Source: Methylotenera_A sp031399315
GTDB lineage: Bacteria > Pseudomonadota > Gammaproteobacteria > Burkholderiales > Methylophilaceae
Reading direction: 5' to 3'
Assembly: GCA_031399315.1 (NCBI GenBank)
Contig: JANNOS010000044.1
Span: 1-21,287, forward strand
DNA: 21,287 nt
Below are positions 9,791-16,375 of this stretch, piece after piece. The notes beneath the pieces were generated by a model. The model searched no databases. It was not told the origin of the DNA and was given only the letters and a program-made list of their open reading frames with translations. The position numbers were made by a program, and so were the translations under genes. How positions within the stretch are numbered: position 1 is the first letter of the stretch; each line of letters begins with the position of its first letter.

Positions 9791-10780
9791 TTAGCAACCC
9801 CAGCGCAAAGCGGGCGTATGTACAGGGCTATCCCAATGTTGTTTAATTTCATCGTCGAGCAGGCAAACAGTGATGGATGCGCCTGCCATATCAATGGCAG
9901 TGGTGTAATTACCTACCAAGCTGCGGCTGATACTAAGGCCTGCATCAGCCAGTAATTTGGCGGCGCTGTTATAGATTAAATAAAGCTCCATTAGCGGTGT
10001 GGCACCCAAGCCGTTGACCAGAAGCAAAACTTCTTGCTGTTTCTGTGGTGTTAAGTCGGCGAGAATGGCGTCTATCATATCTTTTACAATCGAGTCTGCT
10101 TCGCGCATGGCTTCGCGTCTTCTGCCAGGCTCGCCATGAATACCCACGCCCATTTCAAGCTCATTGTCTTCAATGTCAAAAGTAGGGCGCCCAGCAGCGG
10201 GTACAGTGCAACTGGTGAGCGCCACGCCAATGCTGGCTGTACGGCTGTTTACCTTATCGCCAAGCGCTTTGCAGGCAGCTAGATTTGCACCTGTTTCAGC
10301 CAAACTGCCTATACATTTTTCGACAATGACTGTGCCCGCTACGCCACGGCGACCAGTCGTATAGGTACTGTTAATCACTGCGCAATCATCGCTAGTGAGT
10401 ACGGTTGCGTGATCAAATGTGAGCATTTCGCTGGCCATTTCAAAATTCATCACATCGCCAGCATAGTTTTTTACGATAAATAAAATACCGTGGTTTGCAT
10501 GCACAGTTTCAGCTGCGGCGAGCATTTGGTCGGGCGTGGGTGAGCTAAACACATGCCCTGGGCAGGCGGCGTCTAGCATGCCATAGCCAATATAGCCTGC
10601 ATGCAATGGCTCATGTCCAGAACCACCACCAGAAATAATGGCGACTTTATTCGTTGCTTTATGCTTACGTGTCAAATAGTTGGGTTCGAGATGCAAGCTC
10701 ACCAAGTCATGGTGCGCCAAAGCAAAACCAGAAAGGCTTTCTGTGAGGATGTTGTCGACATTATTGATAAATTTTTTCAT
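9791..10780 (-). CDS. dhaK: dihydroxyacetone kinase subunit DhaK
   Basis: Substrate-binding subunit of dihydroxyacetone kinase, which with DhaL makes dihydroxyacetone phosphate. It is a single-domain DhaK of 329 residues (E. coli DhaK is 356). Visible motifs from the chosen start: GGGSGHEPLHAGY at about 51-63; KNYAGDVMNFE at about 104-114; and GVGIHGEPG with the histidine at 215 that covalently binds dihydroxyacetone in this family. The C-terminus ends in the typical ALRWG. An upstream in-frame start at 10801 exists, but AAGGACAAGAAT sits just before the ATG at 10780, and starting there gives the family-type MKKFINNVDNIL. It lies 114 bases downstream of dhaL. No dhaM is nearby, so the phosphoryl donor cannot be read from this window. 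Confidence 0.95.
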   Translation of the reverse strand: MKKFINNVDNILTESLSGFALAHHDLVSLHLEPNYLTRKHKATNKVAIISGGGSGHEPLHAGYIGYGMLDAACPGHVFSSPTPDQMLAAAETVHANHGILFIVKNYAGDVMNFEMASEMLTFDHATVLTSDDCAVINSTYTTGRRGVAGTVIVEKCIGSLAETGANLAACKALGDKVNSRTASIGVALTSCTVPAAGRPTFDIEDNELEMGVGIHGEPGRRREAMREADSIVKDMIDAILADLTPQKQQEVLLLVNGLGATPLMELYLIYNSAAKLLADAGLSISRSLVGNYTTAIDMAGASITVCLLDDEIKQHWDSPVHTPALRWGC

Positions 10781-10810
10781 ATTCTTGTCCTTGCTCGTCA
10801 TTACTTTGTT

Positions 10811-10853
10811 ACAAGAGACCTCATTTACAATTACGTAAATGACGGTCTCTTGT
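10811..10853. promoter_or_regulatory. long hairpin between dhaL and dhaK
   Basis: An almost perfect inverted repeat. The left arm is ACAAGAGACC plus TCATTTAC and the right arm is GTAAATGA, one unpaired C, then GGTCTCTTGT, around a 6-base loop. This gives 18 base pairs with one bulge. No U-run follows on the minus strand (AACAAAGTAATG comes next), so it is not a simple intrinsic terminator. Position and strength suggest an RNA processing or stability element that sets different levels of dhaL and dhaK. A dimeric regulator site is also possible. Confidence 0.7.
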
Positions 10854-10894
10854 GCCGCGTACTAACATCGCTTTTAGGTATTGAATTGTTAAAA

Positions 10895-11539
10895 TTACTT
10901 TTTCAAAATTAAGTCGCACACTGTGTTTACCATGACTTGGCAGCTTTTTGCACCAGGGTCTAAATGCCCTTTAGAACGCTCGCCTAGCCCCACAGCACGA
11001 CCTTTAGTGGCAATTAAGTCGCGTGTATATTCAAGGCCTTTATCTGCGGCATTTTTCACTTCTTTGCATATTTCGCTAGCGGGTTTTTCGTGTGCCGCAG
11101 CAATGGTAAAGGTTGTAGAGACTGGCACGAGTACGTCGAGCATGGTTTTTTCGCCCACATTCGCTTTACCGCGCATCATCATGGTTTGCACACCATATGC
11201 AAAGGCGGCGGCAGCTTCTAGGTTTGCATTTGTTTCATTAATTTTGCTGAAGTTTTCTTTAAGATATTTTGCCATGCCCATAAAAAAACTCGCGAAAAGC
11301 ACGCCAGAGGCTCCGCCCATAGTGATGAGCAACTTAGCGCCAATTTTTTGTAACACTTCCTCTGGTGGCGAGGCAGAAAGCTCGTTATACATGCCTGCCA
11401 CGACTTCGCTCGCTCTTTTAACATTAATGTAATGATCGCCATCGCCTATTGCGCGGTCTAGCGACTCGATATCGGCCTCATGCGCTACAATAGCGGCGTG
11501 AATAGCCAGTGCAGAAGATAAAATAAAAGGTGTTTTCAT
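10895..11539 (-). CDS. dhaL: dihydroxyacetone kinase subunit DhaL
   Basis: Nucleotide-binding subunit of dihydroxyacetone kinase, 214 residues, full length. The Mg-ADP/ATP-binding aspartates lie in LDRAIGDGDHYINVKR at about 27-42 (the usual form is IGDGDHG, and here the Gly after His is Tyr). The middle GGASGVLFASFFMG and the C-terminal GRAVGLGERSKGHLDPGAKS are typical. It is the first gene of a two-gene minus-strand unit with dhaK. This order (dhaL before dhaK) is the reverse of the common dhaKL order. The ATG at 11539 has no strong ribosome binding site. It is divergent from ppk2. Confidence 0.94.
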   Translation of the reverse strand: MKTPFILSSALAIHAAIVAHEADIESLDRAIGDGDHYINVKRASEVVAGMYNELSASPPEEVLQKIGAKLLITMGGASGVLFASFFMGMAKYLKENFSKINETNANLEAAAAFAYGVQTMMMRGKANVGEKTMLDVLVPVSTTFTIAAAHEKPASEICKEVKNAADKGLEYTRDLIATKGRAVGLGERSKGHLDPGAKSCQVMVNTVCDLILKK

Positions 11540-11569
11540 AGTGGTTAGTGTAATGCGAATATAATTTTT

Positions 11570-11598
11570 TTGCGATAGCGATTTTAGTGTTTTAATTT
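11570..11598 (+). promoter_or_regulatory. possible promoter of ppk2
   Basis: TTGCGA (11570-11575) and TAATTT (11593-11598) are separated by exactly 17 bases, 24 bases before the ppk2 ATG. This is a moderate sigma70 match only. The ribosome binding site AAGAGGTGAA follows at 11610-11619. Confidence 0.35.
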
Positions 11599-11622
11599 AA
11601 TACATCAAACAAGAGGTGAAAC

Positions 11623-12435
11623 ATGGCTGACATAGAAAAATATCGCGTAAACCCTAAAAAGTTTGCATTAAAAAATTTTAAATCGAATGACAAGGCCGAG
11701 CGTACTGGCGATAAAGCACAAGATATGCTGTTGCTAGAAAAGCTGGCGACAGAGATTAACGCCTTGCAGGATATTCTTTACGCGCAAGGCAAACACAAGG
11801 TTCTGCTGGTGATTCAGGGCATGGATGCCAGCGGCAAAGATGGTACTGTAAGGTATGTGTTTAGCGAGTGCGACCCTTTGGGTATACGCTTAGCCAGCTT
11901 TAAAGGCCCAACGCCAGAAGAGCTCGCGCACGATTATTTATGGCGATGTCATAAAGAAGTGCCAAAAAAAGGCGAAATTGTGGTATTTAACCGCAGTCAT
12001 TACGAAGATGTGTTGATTGTAAAAGCGCACGATTGGATAGATGAGGCTGAATGCAAACGTCGCTACGCACAAATTAACGATTTTGAACGCATGCTGACCG
12101 AAACGGGCACGGTGATTATTAAGTGCTATTTACATATTTCTAAAGCAGAGCAAAAAGAGCGCATGCTGGAGCGCTTGAATGACCCCACCAAAACGTGGAA
12201 ATTTAACCCGAACGACCTGAAAGAGCGCGATTTATGGGATAAATATATGCAAGCCTATGAAAACGCCATGAAAGCGACTTCGACTGAAAATGCGCCTTGG
12301 TACGTGGTGCCAGCTGATTCGAAAACAAATCGTAATTTATTGATTTCTAAAATTTTGCTCAACACACTGAAGAGTCTCAAGCTTACTTATCTGCCTGTGC
12401 CAGCAGAATATAAAACCATTAAAATCGCAGATTAA
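11623..12435 (+). CDS. ppk2: polyphosphate kinase 2 family protein
   Basis: A 270-residue PPK2 that uses polyphosphate to phosphorylate nucleotides. Walker A is GMDASGKDG at 66-74; Walker B with its following conserved residues is VFNRSHYEDVL at 121-131. The lid and C-terminal segments (HISKAEQKERMLERL, WKFNPNDLKERDLWDKY, STENAPWYVVPAD) are typical. Length and N-terminus (KYRVNPKKFALKNF) resemble the short single-domain class III-like enzymes that can phosphorylate both AMP and ADP, but class assignment from sequence alone is tentative. A strong ribosome binding site (AAGAGGTGAAAC) precedes the ATG. It ends one base from the convergent dioxygenase-like gene. Confidence 0.93.
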   Translation: MADIEKYRVNPKKFALKNFKSNDKAERTGDKAQDMLLLEKLATEINALQDILYAQGKHKVLLVIQGMDASGKDGTVRYVFSECDPLGIRLASFKGPTPEELAHDYLWRCHKEVPKKGEIVVFNRSHYEDVLIVKAHDWIDEAECKRRYAQINDFERMLTETGTVIIKCYLHISKAEQKERMLERLNDPTKTWKFNPNDLKERDLWDKYMQAYENAMKATSTENAPWYVVPADSKTNRNLLISKILLNTLKSLKLTYLPVPAEYKTIKIAD

Positions 12436-12436
12436 T

Positions 12437-12763
12437 TTAGCTTAACACCTCTAATTTTAAAGCTAACTTTGTGCCTAGCCAAACTGCAGAGTTAGTGTGT
12501 GCATCAAGCTCATCCTGTTGCACAGGGTGTATCAATACTGAAAGGCCTTCGCGCAATTCATCTATGCTCGCCTTAGCGTAATTAATAATGCCTGCAGGTA
12601 TGTGCAGCTCAAACATTGGCTTGGTGTGTGGGCCAACAGAAATGGGGATTAACTGGCCTGCATAGGTGAGTTGAGGGATGTCCTTAATGATGTTTTCACG
12701 TACTTTGGCAGCAAGCGCGGCTTCATTTAAAGAGAAATAAACATGTGCGTGATAAGTGTGCAT
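12437..12763 (-). CDS. DOPA 4,5-dioxygenase family protein
   Basis: A small 108-residue protein of the DOPA 4,5-dioxygenase family, which performs extradiol ring cleavage in the few members studied. The histidines expected of this fold are visible: HAHVYF at the N-terminus, VGPHTKPMFELHIP in the middle, LIHPVQQDELDAHTNSAVWLG near the end. The length matches the family. The substrate in bacteria is usually unknown. No aromatic-catabolism gene adjoins it. It may share a transcript with ynfA, whose stop lies 51 bases upstream on the same strand. Confidence 0.82.
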   Translation of the reverse strand: MHTYHAHVYFSLNEAALAAKVRENIIKDIPQLTYAGQLIPISVGPHTKPMFELHIPAGIINYAKASIDELREGLSVLIHPVQQDELDAHTNSAVWLGTKLALKLEVLS

Positions 12764-12814
12764 TTTTATTTTTGTGAGTTGTGTTTTGTTTGTTTAAGCA
12801 GGCTAATTGCTTGT

Positions 12815-13147
12815 TTAAGTCGACTTGGCACCAAGCATAATAATTGCCATGCCGATAAAGCAAACTATAACACCCACCCAATCAGTGACGCTAGGTTTAA
12901 TCGACTCCACCAGCCAAAGCCACATAATAGCAACGCCAATGTAAACACCACCATAAGCCGCATAAATGCGACCAGCAGCGCTAGGGTGCAATGTAAGCAA
13001 CCAAGCAAACAAGCCAAGGCTAAAAGCCGCAGGGATAAGCAGCCAAACTGAGCCACCTTGTTTCAGCCAAAGGTAAGGCAAGTAACAACCGACAATCTCA
13101 GCGATTGCTGTCAGTACAAATAAACCGAATATTTTTACTATTTCCAT
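12815..13147 (-). CDS. ynfA: YnfA/UPF0060 family membrane protein
   Basis: A 110-residue integral membrane protein of the UPF0060 (YnfA) family, within the small multidrug resistance superfamily. Four hydrophobic helices fill the chain, with the family segments AEIVGCYLPYLWL, TLHPSAAGRIYAAYGGVYI and ESIKPSVTDWVG. A transport or efflux role is inferred from the family. It is the last minus-strand gene to the left of the cassette array. Between its ATG and the last attC lies one copy of the 62-bp cassette-start module, so ynfA sits where the terminal cassette would be, but no attC follows its stop. It is either a chromosomal gene at the array boundary or a terminal cassette that has lost its attC. 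Confidence 0.9.
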   Translation of the reverse strand: MEIVKIFGLFVLTAIAEIVGCYLPYLWLKQGGSVWLLIPAAFSLGLFAWLLTLHPSAAGRIYAAYGGVYIGVAIMWLWLVESIKPSVTDWVGVIVCFIGMAIIMLGAKST

Positions 13148-13191
13148 ACGAACTTAAATTTATAGCTAAGCAATTCTTAAGCTAGCCAAAC

Positions 13192-13255
13192 GCTAAAAAC
13201 GACGCCCTGTGAGGCAATACCAGAGCGGCCCCCAGAGCAATGCTTTTTACAAAGT
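13192..13255 (-). repeat. cassette-start module, copy 1 (ynfA leader)
   Basis: First of four copies of a module that begins CTTTGTAAAA a few bases after an attC core and ends CGTTTTTAG on the minus strand. Its centre, CCGCTCTGGTATTGCC followed by TCACAG, is identical in all four copies. This copy reads CAGGGC where the others read CAGAGC, which still pairs with GCTCTG through a G-U pair. It ends 44 bases before the ynfA start, placing it in the 5' leader of that gene. Confidence 0.85.
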
Positions 13256-13256
13256 C

Positions 13257-13310
13257 CTAACATTTGACATAAGGGGCGCCGTTAGGCGTCCAGTCTGAAT
13301 GATGGGTTAG
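13257..13310 (-). repeat. attC of the ABM monooxygenase cassette (last recognizable attC)
   Basis: Plus strand runs from CCTAACATTTGACATAAG through the GGCGCCGTTAGGCGTCC hairpin to TCTGAATGATGGGTTAG. The core GGCTAAC on the minus strand is the complement of the GTTAGCC that starts this cassette at 13659, so the cassette looks intact. The TAA stop of the gene lies inside the core. Confidence 0.9.
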
Positions 13311-13636
13311 CCATTGGTAAACGATGCCGTTGGATGCGAAATTGCACCATCACCATAGGCGCGCAAGACTTGAGAAATTACAATCTGATAGCCATTAAGC
13401 CAATTAGATTGGGCGGCCTTTGCTTCAAGGTGTTTAGGATGTTTCATTAATTCGTGGAGTCCATCCATTGTTTGCCAATAGTAAACATTTGAGATGCGAC
13501 CAGTTTCAGGGTTTTCCCAAGCTTCCTCACCAATGTAACCCGAAGTTTGTTTTGCTATTTCGGCTATAGCTTGGTCAAGTTGATAAAACTCTTCATCGAA
13601 TTGTTTTTTATCAAAAATAAATGTTGCTGAATACAT
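13307..13636 (-). CDS. antibiotic biosynthesis monooxygenase (ABM) domain protein, cassette gene
   Basis: A 109-residue dimeric alpha/beta-barrel (ABM) protein, a fold used by small cofactor-free monooxygenases. Visible features: the N-terminal strand YSATFIFD, a central GYIGEEAWENPETGRISNVY segment and the YYWQTMDGLHELMKHPKHLEAK helix region where the family often has W and H. ABM proteins are common integron cassette cargo with unknown substrates. The ATG at 13636 is 18 bases after the preceding attC with no strong ribosome binding site. The stop codon is part of its own attC core. Function beyond the fold is unknown. Confidence 0.85.
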   Translation of the reverse strand: MYSATFIFDKKQFDEEFYQLDQAIAEIAKQTSGYIGEEAWENPETGRISNVYYWQTMDGLHELMKHPKHLEAKAAQSNWLNGYQIVISQVLRAYGDGAISHPTASFTNG

Positions 13637-13653
13637 TCACAATCCTAAATATG

Positions 13654-13711
13654 GCTAACGTCCGCGTGAGGCGCGCTCGCAGAGTGTCGGCTCTCGAACG
13701 CGTTATTAGGT
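13654..13711 (-). repeat. attC of the 91-residue protein cassette
   Basis: Minus strand reads CCTAATAACGCGTTC at its beginning and GGACGTTAGCC at its end, around a GC-rich stem (GAGAGCCGACACTC and so on). It is a different sequence class from the neighbouring TTTGAATTAAG sites. The first core reads CCTAAT instead of CCTAAC, a possible inactivating change. Confidence 0.78.
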
Positions 13712-13712
13712 A

Positions 13713-13988
13713 TCATCGCTTCTTGTCGTACGGGCGATTTGTTCGCGGTGCTGCAGGTAACTGGGTATCGAGCGATTCGCGATATCGTATGCAGCCCTCC
13801 ATGAACTGCGGCCATTCCGGAACCACGGGAATCGGGTCCGATTGCTCCGGCAACAGCGACCAAAGATCCAGGTGATGCCAACAAAGTTCGTGAGCTGTGC
13901 TTCCGCGGTGCTTCCTGATTCCGTCGCGCAATTTTAGCGCTTCGACGATCAGCTGTTCTCGCGACATTATTTCAAGATCGTTATCCAT
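13713..13988 (-). CDS. conserved integron cassette protein of unknown function (91 aa)
   Basis: A small soluble protein starting MDNDLEIMSREQLIVEALKL, with a charged N-terminal helix and a middle ELCWHHLDLWSLLPE segment followed by PEWPQFMEGCIRYRESLD. This pattern is familiar to me as a widespread hypothetical protein carried by integron cassettes, but I know no function for it. No domain name can be given. The start at 13988 is preferred over the upstream in-frame one at 14006 because GAAGGAAG precedes it by about 7 bases. The gene is more G+C-rich than its neighbours, in keeping with independent acquisition. Confidence 0.8.
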   Translation of the reverse strand: MDNDLEIMSREQLIVEALKLRDGIRKHRGSTAHELCWHHLDLWSLLPEQSDPIPVVPEWPQFMEGCIRYRESLDTQLPAAPRTNRPYDKKR

Positions 13989-14020
13989 GGTGCTTCCTTC
14001 GCACACTACATCCGATGATG

Positions 14021-14077
14021 CCTAATGTTTGAATTAAGGGCTGACTTTAGCCAGTCCCGCTGCATGTATTGTAACTA
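14021..14077 (-). repeat. decayed attC of a short ORF-less cassette
   Basis: Plus strand CCTAATGTTTGAATTAAGGG, a hairpin GGCTGACTTTAGCCAGTCCC, then GCTGCATGTATTGTAACT. The outer core is CTAAT instead of CTAAC and the inner core TTAC instead of TAAC, so both crossover boxes have diverged. The body still aligns with the other sites of the array. Confidence 0.75.
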
Positions 14078-14189
14078 TGTTTGTACCCTTAAGAAGGAAT
14101 TTCGAGACGCTAAAGCAAATCTAAAAACGATGCTCTGTGAGGCAATACCAGAGCGGCTCTCAGAGCAATGATTTATACAAAGCGCCAAC
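14078..14189 (-). other. short ORF-less cassette
   Basis: The body between two attC sites has no open frame. It consists almost entirely of copy 2 of the 62-bp cassette-start module and about 40 further bases with nothing recognizable. It is the minimal version of the array's ORF-less cassettes: the module alone plus an attC. Confidence 0.7.
14121..14183 (-). repeat. cassette-start module, copy 2
   Basis: Minus strand from CTTTGTATAAATCATTG to ATCGTTTTTAG. It contains two copies of GCTCTG followed by one CAGAGC. The second GCTCTG and CAGAGC form a 6-bp stem with an 11-base loop followed by ATCGTTTTT, which looks like an intrinsic terminator. The first GCTCTGAGAGC can form its own small hairpin. 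Confidence 0.85.
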
Positions 14190-14239
14190 GTTTGAATTAA
14201 GGGACGCCGTTAGGCGTCGGCTTGAATGAATTGTTATGT
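14184..14239 (-). repeat. attC of the alpha/beta hydrolase cassette
   Basis: Plus strand GCCAACGTTTGAATTAAGGG, hairpin GACGCCGTTAGGCGTC, GGCTTGAATGAATTGTTATGTC. The inner core GACATAAC is an exact complement of the GTTATGTC that starts the hydrolase cassette at 15070, so the cassette should be intact. Confidence 0.9.
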
Positions 14240-14252
14240 CGCCTCTTGCGAA

Positions 14253-15035
14253 TCAAGACTTACGGTCTCTTTTAAGAAAGATCTCAATACTATTCACAAC
14301 CACGTCAGGTCGATCTTCGTGAGCAGCGTGACCTGCAAAAGCTATATTTTCAAGTGCGGACGACTTGATGCGATTAACCAGATCAACGGCGTCCTGTCGG
14401 GGAAAAAGATGATCTTCATCTCCTCGAATTATCAGAACATCCCCTTTGATGTCATCAATCTTTCCAGCTGGGTAACCGCTTGGCGTTGTATCCAGCCACA
14501 TATCGACAATCACTGCCATAAAGCGGTCGAAATCGGGTTCCGGATTTAGGCGTTGATAGAGCGCATAGCTGGCCGGAAACTTTGTGCGCCAGCTTTCACC
14601 AGTAATCTTGGCGTAGATATTTCGCACCGGATCGTCAGCCTTGAGCTCGTAAGACGCACCAATCGTGATCAATTTAGGGACGGCAACAGCCTTGGAAGCC
14701 ATAAGACGATAACCTACGATGCCGCCGTCGCTAAAGCCGAGAATTGCTGTTTTTTTGATTCGCAGGTGCCGGAGAATTTCTACTACGTCTTGTTCAAGAC
14801 GTTGGTACGTCAAGCCAGAACTGCCCAGCGTTGAACGACCATGCCCCCGACTATCAATCCCGATGACATGATATTGTGAGGTCAGTGACGGGAGTAGGGG
14901 ATTGAAGTCCTCAATAGTCCCCGCTCCACCATGCAGCAACAGAAGCGGCGGTGCGGCTTCGCTACCTATGACTTCGTAGTAGATCGCCGCTCCATCAATT
15001 TCTATTAAGTGGCCCGCTTCGTGGCTGAATTTCAT
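14253..15035 (-). CDS. alpha/beta hydrolase, cassette gene
   Basis: A 260-residue alpha/beta-fold hydrolase without signal peptide. The oxyanion segment LLLLHGGAGTIEDF lies at 31-44 and DSRGHGRS at 61-68. The nucleophile elbow GFSDGG puts Ser at 102. The acid region is RGDEDHLFP at about 204-212, and the catalytic His is probably in AGHAAHEDRP at 234-243. The substrate is not predictable. The frame stays open upstream to 15257, but that extension merely translates the preceding attC. The ATG at 15035 has AAGGAAC just upstream and is the true start. It is G+C-richer than the backbone. Confidence 0.9.
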   Translation of the reverse strand: MKFSHEAGHLIEIDGAAIYYEVIGSEAAPPLLLLHGGAGTIEDFNPLLPSLTSQYHVIGIDSRGHGRSTLGSSGLTYQRLEQDVVEILRHLRIKKTAILGFSDGGIVGYRLMASKAVAVPKLITIGASYELKADDPVRNIYAKITGESWRTKFPASYALYQRLNPEPDFDRFMAVIVDMWLDTTPSGYPAGKIDDIKGDVLIIRGDEDHLFPRQDAVDLVNRIKSSALENIAFAGHAAHEDRPDVVVNSIEIFLKRDRKS

Positions 15036-15063
15036 GCTTGTTCCTTGTCCGTGTTTTACGGGC

Positions 15064-15129
15064 GACATAACGCTCCAGTTCAGCGGGCGTCGCGTTTTCG
15101 CGGCAATCCGCTGCAACGCTTTGTTCGGC
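15064..15129 (-). repeat. attC of the AHSA1/DUF1579 cassette
   Basis: In minus orientation it runs GCCGAACAAAGCGTTGCAGC to GCTGAACTGGAGCGTTATGTC, a class of attC common in other Proteobacteria and unlike the local consensus. This suggests the cassette arrived from another integron. The inner core GCCGAAC differs by one base from the complement of the cassette start GTTGGGC. Confidence 0.88.
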
Positions 15130-15186
15130 AGTGCTTCAACACATTGGCTTGGGAAACCGGGCTTGGTCTTCTGTGGCGGAAGCCAG

Positions 15187-15705
15187 CTAAGGTCGTGCGA
15201 AATACGCATACCAATTCCATTCCCACGTTTGGCCTTCATCGACGGAGTAGGCCGCACTATAGATTGGGGCTTCCGGTTTTCGCTTATCCCAGTGAAATTT
15301 CACGATGATGTTCTTACCGGCGAAGACATCGTGGGAGAAAAATTCACCGATGTCGCCGTCGAACGAACCGACTTTCCCGCCGTCCAGTTTTACCGCATTG
15401 CTGTCGGCCCAATAAATAGTCCATAGACGCGTTTGCGGTTCGAACAGCCGCAGGGTAAAACCTTCAAAGGGCTTACCGTCAAATTCGGTTGAGAAAATGT
15501 CGAAATTGCCAAGGCCCTGTAAGATCTGGCGAAGATTTTGTGTCGCGTCAAATTCATCCCATTCGTCACAGCCCGCCAGCGGTTCTTTCAATTTGCGGTT
15601 CCTGATCTTCCATCCACCGACCAAAAAATCAAAGTCGTGTTTTGATGAACTCTCACTCGCCGTTATAGCCAATTTTCCGTCAGGAAAATTAGAGAACATG
15701 CTCAT
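15187..15705 (-). CDS. DUF1579-like protein, second gene of a two-gene cassette
   Basis: A 172-residue protein with the DUF1579-type pattern: FDFLVGGWKIRNRKL near residue 25, the GFTLRLFEPQTRLWTIYWAD segment, then DVFAGKNIIVKFHWD and a W-rich C-terminus (TWEWNWYAYF). These are lipocalin-like predicted beta-barrels of unknown function. Two close Met codons compete for the start (15705 and 15699); GAGGATACGACT before 15705 favours the first. It follows the AHSA1-type gene by 22 bases with no attC between, so the two genes travel as one cassette and are probably co-transcribed. Confidence 0.8.
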   Translation of the reverse strand: MSMFSNFPDGKLAITASESSSKHDFDFLVGGWKIRNRKLKEPLAGCDEWDEFDATQNLRQILQGLGNFDIFSTEFDGKPFEGFTLRLFEPQTRLWTIYWADSNAVKLDGGKVGSFDGDIGEFFSHDVFAGKNIIVKFHWDKRKPEAPIYSAAYSVDEGQTWEWNWYAYFARP

Positions 15706-15727
15706 AGTCGTATCCTCAATTAATTAA

Positions 15728-16162
15728 TTACAACGATGTTTCGACATATTTCTTCAGACCCTGAAGCATCACTCCCCAATTCTTCGCCGATTCTTTGCGC
15801 GTCTCCTCGTCGGAGTTGTTGTCTTGAGAGAGGGAAACTTCGGTTTCGTTGCCGCCGCCAGAAAGGTTGATTGTAACGGTGTGATAGTTCTCAGGCTTGT
15901 CAGGTTTACCAGATAGCGGACTGAAATGACTGTACTGAAGAGTCTGCTCAGGCTCTATTTTGAGGATGACACCTTTGTCCTCGTATTTCTTACCTTTCAT
16001 TTCACCCTTCCATGTGATCTCGCTTCCTTTACTCCAGTCCGATTCAACGTCAGCGCCGAACATGTACTGCTTGATCGCGTCTGGTGTGACGAGCGCTTCC
16101 CAAATCTTACTTTTTGTCGCTCCAATCGAAGTTGTGGCTTTGGCTACCATGTTCTTGCTCAT
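15728..16162 (-). CDS. SRPBCC/AHSA1-type protein, first gene of a two-gene cassette
   Basis: A 144-residue START-like (SRPBCC, Aha1 C-terminal type) protein, a hydrophobic-ligand-binding fold. The signature appears early: ATTSIGATKSKIWEALVTPD, then YMFGADVESDWSKGSEITWKGE, and the C-terminal helix SAKNWGVMLQGLKKYVE. The ATG at 16162 is preceded by AGAAGGAGAA, a strong site, and is preferred over the in-frame Met at 16189. It pairs with the DUF1579-like gene, also a small ligand-barrel type, so a joint role in binding or detoxifying a small hydrophobic compound is possible but unproven. Confidence 0.85.
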   Translation of the reverse strand: MSKNMVAKATTSIGATKSKIWEALVTPDAIKQYMFGADVESDWSKGSEITWKGEMKGKKYEDKGVILKIEPEQTLQYSHFSPLSGKPDKPENYHTVTINLSGGGNETEVSLSQDNNSDEETRKESAKNWGVMLQGLKKYVETSL

Positions 16163-16308
16163 GATGTTCTCCTTCTGGTGATGCGGCATTGCCGCTTAAT
16201 GCACAAGCTTACAGGCGGTTGCGCGGAAGTCTGTGAGTGCCAAGGAGCTTACGTGTAAGGTGGAGGCTGGTCTGTACGCCAAGCCACATATACGAGTGAT
16301 AGGTTGAC

Positions 16309-16346
16309 GCCCAACGTTTTGAATTAAGGGGCGCCGTTAGGCGTCC
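16309..16346 (-). repeat. attC left half, fused to unrelated sequence
   Basis: Plus strand CCCAACGTTTTGAATTAAGG, then hairpin GGCGCCGTTAGGCGTCC as in the other sites, but the expected right arm (TTGAATGATNGGTTAG) is missing. The next bases (TCCTTTCGCGATAAACTG) do not pair with the left arm. GTTTAGC at 16369-16375 could be a substitute core but lacks the flanking stem. Confidence 0.7.
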
Positions 16347-16375
16347 TCCTTTCGCGATAAACTGAGATGTTTAGC

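Noticed and set aside
10811..10853. dhaL-dhaK hairpin as an intrinsic terminator.
   Set aside because: No T-run follows the stem on the minus strand, and dhaK with a good start follows directly.
10601..10912. 103-codon plus-strand frame over the dhaK start and the gap.
   Set aside because: Opposite strand of dhaK plus the inverted repeat. No ribosome binding site or protein-like pattern.
12743..13051. 102-codon plus-strand frame opposite ynfA.
   Set aside because: Shadow of the ynfA membrane protein; composition rich in N, H, K and Q without a recognizable pattern.
15036..15257. 74-residue N-terminal extension of the alpha/beta hydrolase.
   Set aside because: It translates the preceding attC and the end of the next gene (contains NKALQR-type attC translation). 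A good ribosome binding site and family-like start are at 15035.
15034..15426. Plus-strand frames of 99 and 130 codons opposite the DUF1579-like gene.
   Set aside because: They overlap an attC and a well-supported minus-strand gene and resemble no family.
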